From: Vicia villosa
Taxonomy: Eukaryota; Streptophyta; Magnoliopsida; Fabales; Fabaceae
NCBI RefSeq assembly: GCF_029867415.1
Contig: NC_081180.1
Coordinates: 25,320,808-25,384,807 of the forward strand
Length of the DNA stretch: 64,000 bases
Reading direction: 5' to 3'
Made by a program: the position numbers and the translations under genes. The notes beneath the pieces were generated by a model that had not been told where the DNA came from, did no database searches, and saw only the letters and a program-made list of their open reading frames with translations. Below, piece after piece: positions 46,700 to 57,964 of the stretch. Position 1 is the stretch's first letter. Each line of letters begins with the position of its first letter.

Positions 46700-48232
46700 G
46701 AATGAATAAGTAGTATGAGAATGAGTAAAATACTTGGATTTGGTGCGTGGAAAGCTTTATAATATTGAGGACCCCGAGTCATGCGACATAGAGTGTGAAG
46801 GACTCTTCGATTATATTTGATGGCAGGGATCTTAAGCAATATAAGGTTCGCGTTAATGAATCTAACATTTTATTGTGGGTGACTATTGAGTTTATCTTAG
46901 ATGATAGTTGCCTAAGAAATTCGTTTGTGTGTACATTTTGATTTTTAAATTTGTTATTTTGTGTAGTTTGAGTCATGATAAAATTTCCATCATGGTTTCA
47001 AGGTTGGACTTTACGGGAGAATTATCAACCATTTGTCTTTGAGAGCAAGGTGGAATAACTGCTTGTTAGGGAAGATTTGCTCCAAACTAAGGATAATTGT
47101 TCTTATAGAAAAATTCGATTGGTCTCTCCATCCAAGATTATAAGTATTGGAGTAAGGATTTCCTCTCTGAGCATTATTAATATAATTAATGTTTTCTCGG
47201 TTGGATTTTCCAACTAGCATCAAACGAAAATCAATACTAGTATGGCCAATGATTCTATAGCTTTCACACGGTTAAGCAACATGGCTTACAACGTTTACAT
47301 TAATTTTATCAAATTTCTGGAATAATGCATTAACTTTAGCATTAAGGTATGTTCTAAGGCATCTACTTTATATTTGTCCTCCTTTTGTGGTGCTCGATCA
47401 GTGGAGTTACAGTTGCTTCCCCATTGATAATGATTTTACGCCATATCCTTTAAAAGACATATGAATCTTTTATATTTTTATTCATTAGTGCCCCGCCAGC
47501 AGCAACGTCTAGCGCCATTCTCGTTATTTACATAAGACCGTTGTAAATCGTATGTATAATCAGCCACTTCTCTATCCCACAATGAGGGCATAACCTCAAC
47601 ATTTCCTAAAATAACTCCTTGTTTCGTAGAGCGATTGCCCATCCTTTTTTCAGTAAAATTAGTTATTTGATTTCTCAGTTTGGTTGTTTTACTCGCCTGG
47701 AAATATCTAGCTCGAAAAGTAATTTTCAATAAATCCCATGTCGTAACGGAATCAGAGGGCATGGAATGTAGCCACGACCTAGCTCTATTCCTTAACGAGA
47801 AAATAAAAAGACTTAGGAAAATTGCTTCACTGGTTGAACAACTCATTTTTAGAGTGTCACAGACTCACAAAAAATTGGTTTTGTTGTACCATAGACAATA
47901 GAGACGATTTAAGCTTGAATTTTTTTGAATCAACCATAGGACTAACAATATTGGAATGAGGTTTCATATGGTTTATAAATGTATAATCATTCAACATGTG
48001 ATATTTAACAATCACTTGTTGTTGGTGTTGTCTACATCTCTTATGTAAAAATCGTTCGATATCAAGAATTGGTTAAATAAAACCTCCAACACTGTGGGTT
48101 CTTCGCTTTCAACAAAAAAAAAGAGAAAAATTTGACAAAAATAATAAATAACAAAAAATGCTTTAGTCTAATTAATGAAAACGAAAAAAAATCAAAATCG
48201 ATTATAGTCCCCTGACAATGACGCCAAGAACA
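46700..48232 (-). pseudogene. Athila-like gypsy gag and primer-binding site
   Basis: On minus, next to the LTR, TGGCGTCATTGTCAGGGGA (48226-48208) is a diverged tRNA-Asp-type primer-binding site as used by Athila elements. Gag pieces follow: 47846-47478 with AIFLSLFIFSLRNRARSWLH, MPSDSVTTWDLLKITFRARY and SKTTKLRNQI (Retrotrans_gag family); 47223-47011 with RGNPYSNTYNLGWRDQSNFS; and 46976-46779 with NEFLRQLSSKINSIVTHNKM. Stops and shifts separate them. Protease, RT and integrase are absent; the element is cut off near 46.7 kb, next to the solo LTR. Confidence 0.85.
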
Positions 48233-50178
48233 TGTAATGTTGCAAGCACACAATTATATCAATATAGTAAAATATCGTTCTGCTAAGGACTATATTTGAT
48301 TACTAATTTTTAATTGTTAGGTGATTAGCTAAAACTATATTTTGGTTGATTGAGATATCGTGATTTATTAAAATTATGATAAGAGGTAGACTTAGGATTA
48401 CGATTATTTGTCTCTGACTAATCATGCAAACCTATATTTCCATAATGTTATGAAAACTTTGCAAAATTTAAATAGATAAATGTAAATTATATATCCTTTC
48501 AAAGTATATGATTGTATCTTGAACCAAGGTTGATCCATTTTTTCAAGAGCCTCTAAGAAAAGCTATTATTTAGAAACACAAAACTTTCTCACGTGAACCA
48601 CCATTATTTTCATTTTTGGTTTAACTGTATCACTATTTATCTAGGATATTGTTCCTCACCTTTCGGTGTATTATCAATATCTAAATTTGTCTCTACTTTC
48701 ATAGAAACATGTGTGAAAAACCTAGAAAGTCATAACAATATTATAGACTCTCATAAGGTTTAACTAAGGGCTTACATGAGGTATTTCATTTTAGACAATC
48801 ATCATAATCTTAATCCTATTAAAAAACTACTCACTCATGATATTTATATATGTAGACATGATTATAAGCATACACATTTGCATAAAGTAAAGAGATGATA
48901 ACAAGATAAATTAAATAAAGCAAGATAATAGAACATCTTATTGAAAATGAAAAAAAAAAAAACAAAGCTCTGTTTTTCAAATTACAAGAAAATGAAAATC
49001 TAAAAAATAAAATGAAATCATAAAACCAGTGGATTGTAGCGTGTGTAAGAAAATTAAACAGATGTTTACAACATGTTCATATAGCCATTATAACCTAATA
49101 ATGTCTACTAAATCGTAATTATCCTTGGCTCAACAGTTCTTAAAAGTTGGAAATTATAAAAGTCTGGAAAAGAAATAGAGAACATTTAAAACTCCTAGGG
49201 TCACAAAGCTATTACGATTGTAATGCTCATTATGGGTTGACCATAATAGCCTATGCCTTTGTACATCCTAAAATTCTTAAGGACAATTTGTAAACTAGAT
49301 GAGGGATATATGCTGAACAAACCAGGATCGCAGATAAATAGTCGGTATGAGTGAAGGGGTCGGAGCCAGGACATGAAGCCAGACAAGAGGAAGGATACAC
49401 CAACCCGAGGTCGATGTATAAAGTCAGATGGAATGAGAGGCACACCTAGTTGGATAGCCAAAATGCCAAGTCGGTATGACAGTTACGGTAGTCCAATGAC
49501 TTCACATACGTTATGAAAATCAGTTAGGGGGCGTTACATCTCATGATTGTGACGAAGGGAATTATAAACTGCTATTAATTATGGGAGCTGGAGGGTCACT
49601 ACACAATGAATGCATGTCATGAAAGTTAAGTATAAAAGGGAGCCTCCCATGGAGGGAAGAGGACAACCAACACAACAACATCATACAAAAAGTACAGGCA
49701 CACCATAGCCTCTAAATATACATAATTGTTGAGGTCTCACCTGATCGGGGAGACTATCCAAAAGTGTTTTTCAGGAATAACCTTGTTTCAAATTTACATT
49801 TTTAGCTTCTAGAAAGCCCCGAGGTCACTACGGTCATAATGCCCATTATGGAATCGTTGCAATACCCTTTGTATTGTGTCAAAATTCATTTTAAAAATTC
49901 AAGAAAATTTGGGGTCATTACATTTGTAATGGTCATTACGAAGTGGTCGTAATACCCCGTGTATTGTGTTCAATTCACTTCATTTTCACCATTCTTCCCG
50001 AAGGCCGAAACATTCATGTATCTCTTTGGTTTAGCTCTTCTTTCACTTGTGTATGACTATGATCATTTATTTCTCTTCAAACTCTTCAAACATAATAGTA
50101 AAACAATAACAAAATGAAGAAAAGTAAATAAAAACGATAGGTTTAAAAGGCTAAAAGTGATAAAAACATGACTTATCA
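48233..50178 (-). mobile_element. Athila-like 5' LTR
   Basis: Minus orientation, from TGATAAGTCATG (at 50178) to CATTACA (48233), directly adjoining the primer-binding site. The 3' half contains diverged direct repeats of a TAATGSTCATTAYGR-type motif (about 49200-49265, 49826-49890, 49908-49975). The 49270-49820 stretch between the first and second appears to be a separate insertion. Confidence 0.7.
49270..49820. other. Probable insertion within the Athila-like LTR
   Basis: Interrupts the LTR's internal repeat pattern. It contains AGTATAAAAGGGAGCCTCCC (about 49630), which resembles a core promoter of a small LTR. No termini identified. Confidence 0.3.
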
Positions 50179-51336
50179 TTCAATATGAAAAAAAAGGAGT
50201 GGAGAGTCCTAATATTTATATTTGGCTTTGTTTGGATATTTACGATATTGGAGAGTCCTAATGTTACTTTACCTGAACGAGAATTGAAAGGAACCTTAAT
50301 ATGCAACAAAACTTGGAATTATAGCTTCAACAACTAAAAGTATCACTAAATATAATGATGAACAATTATAAAGAATTAATTAAATAAATACAACAATAAA
50401 TTTTCTTCCCCTCTAATTTAGTGTCAAAAGCTTTGATTTATTCAAACGTATAATAGATTAATTAAACAAAGACAACATTAATTTTCCCCAGTGCCTTCGG
50501 ATCTAAAAGCTTTGATTTACTCCAAGTCATATGAAATTGATTAAACAAAAACATGTATATCCTAAGGAACTATTAATGGTCATCTATCCTAAAGATCAAA
50601 TCTTTTGTTATGGTACCAAAATATAATAATATAATATTATAATATAACCCTACAACGAACAAATTATCAAATATCTCGTATGCATATGAACCTATCCAAA
50701 TAGTCATAAATTTCCGCTCTCCAACAATCAAACCTCAACCTCAACAATTTCACCAAAGTATCAAATGATGTTTAATTTGAATAAACGACTACTATTTAGA
50801 AATCATAGAATTTATATAGTAAATATAACTTTTATTTTTGACATTAGACATCTAATTGGTTCAATACATCAATATTTATCAAAATTGTAATAAAAAATCT
50901 ACCATACTTTACTGAACAAAAATCAAATATTCTGATGTCTATCTTAAAGACAAACTTATATACTTTATAATGGATTAAAAATCATTAAAATACGAGCTAT
51001 ATAGAGAAAATTATTGTTAGTTAACCACATGTATGTCCCTACAAGTTCTAAGCTGGCAGCATCTACTCTACTAAACATAATCCAAAATATATTTAGATAG
51101 ATATAGTTTATATTGTAAACTTATATAGTTATAGCCTAAAACATAATATAAAAAATATTTAAACTTAGATACATCAATAAAAATAAACTGGAATGTGAAA
51201 GATGGATAGATAGATAGATAGATAGATAGAGAAGGAGGGAGAGTATATCTTGTCAGTTTTTCGGTGCACTTTGATGTTATGAATTGTTCTCATTTTTTGG
51301 TTGCACATCTTGCATGTTGTATTTGTCTAAAAATTG
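50179..51336. other. AT-rich stretch, possibly decayed Copia interior
   Basis: No coding domain. It includes a (GATA)n microsatellite at about 51205-51231. It lies upstream of a SIRE-type polypurine tract. Confidence 0.4.
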
Positions 51337-52600
51337 GCCAAAGGGGGGAGATTGTTATTGCAAGTGATTGACATAGTTTTATAGACAACATGTAATGCAA
51401 GATTCCATGACATTATATTGAGACATATGATCTATATGAGCTCAAAATAGAAGGCAAAAATATGGAGCAAGATGTCTCACACATCTTGAAACATTATGTC
51501 TCAGAAGCCACATGCGTAGAAGTAGAATCATGCACCTGATTTCTTTCCTTATTTAGTGATTGTTTATGCGCTTTTAGGAATAAGGAAGAATTCTCCACGA
51601 CTTTGTTTGCGAGTTTGGAGGGGAAGGGAGGAGAGGACTTTGAGAAACAAGAAGGATTGAGTGAAAAGAATAGAAATTTTTTGGTTGTGAGGATTTTGGA
51701 GGGTTAACTTTTATTCATAACACCAAAAATCCCCTAATTTGGGAGAACTTGAAATTTGTATTGAATGAGAGTTTTTGGGGGTTTTGGAGGACTTACATAA
51801 ATTTTCCAAATATCTTTTATGTTGTTATAGTATTCTAAAAATTAAAAATATAGTAATGATAAACATTATTTTATCATTCTATACAAAATCATTTTTTCAA
51901 ATAATGTTAAATATTTTCCTATATTTTTTCAAAAAATCGTTTTCGAAAACCTTTCCCTCTCCTCCTTTCCAAACTCGCAAACAAAGCCTAAAGATCAGTC
52001 ATCAAGACCAAATCAGATTAATTTAATTTATTGTTACTTCAGCTACAAGTTAGTCTAAAAACCTAACACTCAATGCAGGTAGATGTTTTTCTATTTAAGG
52101 AGAAGCTCTCCATACAAAAGACTCAGACCTTGAGAGATATTGCAAGACATATTTTAGTTGTTTCATTTTTGTATTTTCGTGTGTTTTGCTTTGTGAAATT
52201 CTATTCATTTGAATCATTCATATATAAAGGAATAAAGTTTGTTTTTGAGTTGTAAAAGTTTCATCATTCAAACTATCGTGCAATTGTTCAAATGCCAGGG
52301 ATAATGGTTGAGAGAAAGTGAGAAGAGTCTCTTATTTAGGGGAAATCCTAAATAGAAATTTTCGGGTAGTATTAAAAAAAAATTATTGAACTAGAAGAGT
52401 TCATCTAAAACCAATTTGCACTTTTATTATTTAAGAGTATAATTTTCTTTCTTGAGTTAACACCCTTCAAACGTGTATGATATTGCACTGAATTAGGTTA
52501 CATAATCCTTGTGTCCAATTTACTCTATCTGCATTTTAATTGTTACTACATTAATTTTGTCATACACATTGTTTGACATATATTATGTTTAATATCTTTT
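51337..52600 (+). mobile_element. SIRE-type Copia polypurine tract and 3' LTR (with nested MITE)
   Basis: The polypurine tract CCAAAGGGGGGAGAT (51338-51352) is followed by TGTTATTGCAAGTG at 51353, the usual start of a SIRE-type LTR. The 3' end is uncertain. The MITE 51600-51989 interrupts it. Confidence 0.55.
51600..51989. mobile_element. MITE with about 30-bp terminal inverted repeats (390 bp)
   Basis: Left ACTTTGTTTGCGAGTTTGGA and right TCCAAACTCGCAAACAAAGC are inverted copies. They extend into GGGGAAGGGAGGAG and CTCTCCTCC. No coding capacity. The target duplication is not clear. Confidence 0.8.
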
Positions 52601-52649
52601 AAGATAGAGAACAAAATTTCAGAAACATCTCTAGGTATGACCCATTGAA

Positions 52650-53300
52650 AAACATTACACACTGCTCCTACCAACCCTCTGACACTAGGGTCCTATAAAT
52701 CCTACTCACAACCCTTGAATAGATTGAAACCAGATGAAGTTCCTTCCTAAAAAGGGGAGGTCAGTAAGATCCATCTAAGTTATTAAATTACTAAAGCTTA
52801 GGTCGTTTACACTTTCATCCTGGCAAAACAATTCATCATCCCAATCTTTTTAGTACTAGAGAAAACAAAATTAAATATCCCTCAACATATTCCACACCTT
52901 ACCCCTAAGAATACATTTATTTATGCAACAAAATACCAGCCCATAAAGCCTTCTTCAATAGCAAGGCACGCTTAGAGTATACACTAACTACAAAGAAAAC
53001 AGGCATCAAATTCCCCTTGTCCATATATGCGCCTATAAGACCACCACTATTGCTAATCACTAAAATAAAACTCCACTCATAAAAGTAATTCCCCTGCAAG
53101 AATTGTACAAGATAGACAAATAACTCATTAAGCTTAGTTTCTTGGATTGCCAGGAAATCCAGGGAGTTGGGAAGAGATAAAATCATTCACCTTATTCTTC
53201 TAAACCATATCCCTCTCTCACAAATATTAAAGGACCTAATCAACATCAAACACCATGCTTGGACACCCTAGTAGACTTCTACAAATGAATTGTCCTTTTC
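52650..53300 (-). pseudogene. LINE endonuclease fragment
   Basis: The minus-strand frame 53186-52917 reads LDFLAIQETKLNEL, the conserved N-terminal motif of the L1-type apurinic-like endonuclease (with the catalytic Glu of QETK). SNSGGLIGAYMDKGN follows, as in the family's GNSGGLL. Just upstream SFNICERG (compare SFNIRGLG) marks the ORF2 start region. Stops break it, and RT does not follow. Confidence 0.75.
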
Positions 53301-53626
53301 AAATCCACTAACTTGTCAACTTCTAACTCAAGAGTTAACTTAAAAGAACAACCTAATTGGTTATGTAACTTTAAAAGCTTAGTTGTTTTCTACAAATGGA
53401 CAAGATAAGCCCCCCGGATACTCAAGCCACCCACTAATCAAGTTGTTTTCATATCTTAGGATGTCTTCAGAACGACAACCATATATCCCCTAAACAATAA
53501 AACAAGGTTCCATTTGTATATTAAAGAATCTCTAACATCTTCTAAGTCAAGAAAACTCATCTGAACTCTATCTCACTTTTCAAAGTGTTGATAAAACTCC
53601 TTAGATTGTACTAGATTGTACGTGAG

Positions 53627-54638
53627 CAGGGGTGGCCCTGAGCATGGGCTCGCGGGGCGGGAGCCCAGGGCCCCATAATTTTAGGGGCACCGATTTTTTT
53701 TTTTAAAACTTAGAATTTTTTTTTAAATACTGGCTAACAAAATTATAGGGGCACTACAAAATCAAAATTAATAAAAGAATATAATTTTCCATTAATAAAA
53801 TATAGAGTAGAATAAAATCAATCAATTCCCCTAAAATAAAATCAATTAATATATCCATAATTTTAGCAACTAAAGAATTTAATTGAGGCACTAAGATTAA
53901 AATGTTGATATAGAGAATATTTTATATTATTGATAATGTTATTTGATAGGTTAGAAATCTTCTAACCGTGTCAAATTTGGATTAAGTTGTTGATCTTGAT
54001 GGTGAAATTTTGTTTGAAGAATTGAAAGTTATTAGAGATGTTTTATCCATTGAAACAAAATCAAGTTATATGGTATTGAGTTCTTTAAAGACTTTTAATT
54101 GTTTTCCTAATGCATGCATAACTTAGAGAATAATATTGACTATTCCTATCATTGTTGCATCTGCTGAAAGAAATTTTTCTAAATTAAAATTATTAAAATC
54201 TTATTTGAGATCTATTATGTCACAAGACAGATTAGATAGTCTTACGTTGATTTCAATTGAAAATAATTTTTTTGAAGAACCTTGATTATGACCAAATAAT
54301 TAATGATTTTGCAACAAAAAATGCTAAAAGGATGATATTTAAATAATTTTAAAGGTTTGGTCAATTTTTTTATAGAAAAAAAAGACCAGATCAAGAAGAA
54401 GAAGAAAAAAAAAGAAAAAGAAGAAGAAGAATAACTTTCTTTATAGTGGTTTATATTTTGATGTAGTATAAACATTGATTCAAAGATCCATATTTGTATT
54501 ATTTTTGCATAATGTGAACTGAAAATGTGTTTTTTATTCAATTTTTGTTTATCCTTATGTATTTATTGTTTAAAAAAATTATAGGGGCACCACTCTTTTG
54601 ATTCGTCCAAGGCACCCAAATTCAAAGGACTGGCCCTG
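53627..54638 (+). mobile_element. hAT element copy 3 (1012 bp, non-autonomous)
   Basis: Ends as in copies 1 and 2, with a perfect 8-bp duplication TACGTGAG (53619-53626 and 54639-54646). It differs from copy 2 at only a few sites (CACCGATTT for CACCAAATT, a slightly shorter T-run, GACTGGCCCTG at the end). It carries the same damaged transposase tail and the same in-frame TAG, so both descend from one deletion derivative. Confidence 0.95.
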
Positions 54639-54646
54639 TACGTGAG

Positions 54647-56865
54647 TGTGAGCGTTTGTAATCAATTTGCAATACTGATGAGACTAAGAGAATACATGTT
54701 TGTAAGCTTGATAATATTGATAAAATATAGGTTGTATATTCCTTTATGACTAAGAAATTTGAGGTGCAATACTTGAGTGAGTTGTCTCAAACCACCAAAG
54801 TGAAATCTTACAATTGTGATGACTCGACCTCGGATTTTCGAGAAGTTATGTTATTACAAAACAAAGAAGTCCAATAAGAAGATGTTGAATACGAACTTCC
54901 TGTAATCTAAAAAACAATGAAAAAATGATATTAAGTTAAAAAATTATTTCCAAACAAAAGAGAAACTCATAAGGTTGAAGTTGAGATGAATAGTCAAATC
55001 ACATGATATATTACAAAACAAAATATCCTCTAAACAAAAACACTTGGAGAAAGTTTTCTTTAAAAAATAAATCCATGTTAGCCACCTCGGATGACTCTAA
55101 AGAATGATATGTAGATGAAAATGAAGAAGCCAACATGTGTTTAAGAAGAAGAAGTGGTATTTATTATTTTATAGTCATCCTTAATACAAACAACTAGAAA
55201 ATAAAATTTATAGAAGAAATTGATGCAGTTTCATTATGATGGTATTAGGTGTAGTTGATTATGATTCTAATGTAAAACTTTTGGTATGATGATTATTAAG
55301 CTTTCTAGTGGTTTGGTCTTTCAAATAACATGCATATTCTTTTCCCAGGTTTCCAACAGTTGCTACCATTTTGCAATAAATAATTCTTTTTCCTGCTTTT
55401 TTTCTTCATATTATTTGTGTTGATTGCTCCATGAAATTTAATTAGTGCTTCGATGTTGGCCTGAAACAAATAATTGCCTCAATTTAAATAATTGACTTTA
55501 TGTCCAACTACTATTTTCATTTCTATTGGCAGAAACTTTGAAAAAAAACACAGCTAATATTGCATCAATTTAAATAGGTTTGAGCACGGTAGAACCATTT
55601 TAAAGATTTTTTCATGTTTTCATATAATAACACTGCAGTTCAAAACGAAACAACACAAAATAACACAAGCTGTTTGACCCGGTTGTAGCACCCCTTGCAT
55701 TTAATAGAGAGGACATGAGTTTATACCCCATTGTCTTCAAAATTTTAGAACAATGTAACACTTAATTTTTCCAAACTTTTCCAAACTTAACACAGAAATA
55801 AATAACATGCCATTGTGACATTTAAATAATTCAAAAATAATAATAACAAAGACACGTCACAGTTAAATAAATTTAAAAAAGTTACATGGCTGCCACATAA
55901 GAAGATTCTTTGTTGAATAGTGATCTAGGGGATATGGTGAGAAAATCTTGATTTATTAAGGGGGTCACAATTATTTTTAAAGGGGTCAAAATCAAAACTC
56001 GTTACATTGGTAGAGGGTATGATATATTTAGCCCAATTTTTTATTCTCGTTTCAAATACTTTTCTGAGTTAAACTCTGAACCGAAGTTGATTATTTGATT
56101 TAGAAAATGCTAAGGCAATTAATTTGAGATTTTTTTTCTATTTTTTATTCTTACTCGTAATATATATGTCCGGTGTATAAAATATATTTAGATACATGTA
56201 AATTTAAAATGAATGACTTAATTATAAATGAACAATGATCATATAAATTTAATTGTATTAAATAATCATATAAAAAATGACTCGTGAGTTTGAGAAAAAA
56301 ATAAATTTTAACACTTAAAATAAAAATTGTCTCTCAAATAAAGATAATCATTAATTAAAATAAATATCGTGCTGATAATGATTTGTGAGATACAAAATTA
56401 TTTGATACGATATAAAATGTATTTATATACAAATGCAAAGTTTAAAAAGATTTACTTAATTGTAAAATAAATAATAATTATATAAATTTAATTGTATTAA
56501 ATAATCATAAAAAAAAAATCATGAGATGGAGAAAGAAAAAAAATTGATATTTAAAAATAAATATTTATTCTCTCAAATTAAGACAATGAGTGATTAAAAT
56601 AAAATAGATATTGTTGATAGTGACCCGAGAGATAAATAAATTTTTAATTTTATTAAAATTAAAAAATAGATTATTAGTATTTTTAGTGATGATAAATAAA
56701 TAGGGAAAAAAATTAAAAAGAAAGTAAGAAAGTATGGGAAAAAGAAATTGTTAATGCCATGATTTATGTGATTGACATTTATGTTTGGCTAAAACATAGT
56801 AGCAGCAATATGTAATAGGATTTATAGAACTTGCAAATATAAATATGAACAAAACAGGTACAACA
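54647..56865. other. AT-rich intergenic region, no gene seen
   Basis: 2.2 kb without a coding frame I can support. The segments 56290-56350 and 56500-56580 share an ATGAC...GTGAGTTTGAGAAA-type pattern (short local duplication). Confidence 0.4.
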
Positions 56866-56869
56866 ACAA

Positions 56870-57948
56870 GATGTTCTATGGAATGTTAAGACATGCACTG
56901 TGACATCATGTCTTATGTGATATCGCGTCTGCTAAGCTGATATATAAAAATTCTAGATGTAATCAAACAAATGCAGAATATTCTAATGGAATATTATGCA
57001 ATCCTATGTGGCGCAGATTTAAAGGTCAAGAGAACCAAGTCAGAATATTGAAGAATAATTTGTTTCTAATTATGGAAACAATTTAAGAAACTTATGATTA
57101 AAGACCTTTCTTTTAGCAAAAGTTTTCTGCAGATTTGTAACATCAAATATAGTTGTGATTGTAAGCCCAAGTCCAGTTGGGAATAGGTTATAAATAGGAA
57201 GCTTTGTAACCTAGTTTTTTTTAAGCAAACTGAGTATTGAAAAGATGTAAACATTAGGGTTTATTAAGGTAGACCACTCTAGTTGTGGGATGGCTGCAGT
57301 GTTCTTCTCAAAACCTGTAGGTGAGAGAAGTATTGTTCTCACTCGAATCCTTTAGGTAAGAGTGGAGAGATTTGTTTCTTGGTCAAAGCTGTTAAGCAAG
57401 ATCAAGGTGTCTATCTTGAAGTGTGTCTTCAGTTTATTAGTTGATGTTATCACTGTTTGTGATGGAAGGGGATTGAAGGGGCCTCATATCTAGGTGAGTC
57501 TTAGATAGAAATCTAACTTGGGTAGTGACTAAGTGAGAAGTTGTAAACGAGGGAGTTTAGCTTTGAATTGATACTATCATAGTAGATTTATCGCTGGCTT
57601 GGTAGCCCCCAAAGTAGGTTGGCTGAACCAAACTAGGTTAACAATTCCTTGTGTTATCTAATTTCTGCACTAGTTTATTGATCTGATATAAGAGGTTATA
57701 ACGTCGGTTATGTCATTAGGAAATTCTTTCAAAGCATGGGATTTCGGGAAATCAAACTAGATCAATACTTGATTGTAATCTCTGCGCTATCATTATAAAT
57801 TATTCCAGAAAGTTTAGGATCTTTTAGCATTCAAGTGTTGAACCAAAGTTGAAGATAATCCTATTTTATCAGTGCAGTTATTCTAACAGGCTAGATGTCA
57901 CGACATCATACATGACATCTGAGTTCTGTCATACCAGAATTTCAATTG
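56870..57948 (+). mobile_element. Copia 5' LTR (Angela-like)
   Basis: The 3' boundary is set by the primer-binding site at 57949. The 5' boundary (near TGTTCTATGG, about 56871) is a guess. The body has a TATAAATAGG promoter-like motif (about 57190) and CGACATC / CATGACATC motifs. The similar sequence at about 61900-62000 may be the start of the 3' LTR. Confidence 0.5.
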
Positions 57949-57964
57949 GTATCAGAGCAGGCAT
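57949..57964 (+). promoter_or_regulatory. Copia primer-binding site
   Basis: TTGGTATCAGAGCAGG, the initiator-methionine-tRNA primer site of many plant Copia elements, nearly perfect. Confidence 0.85.
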
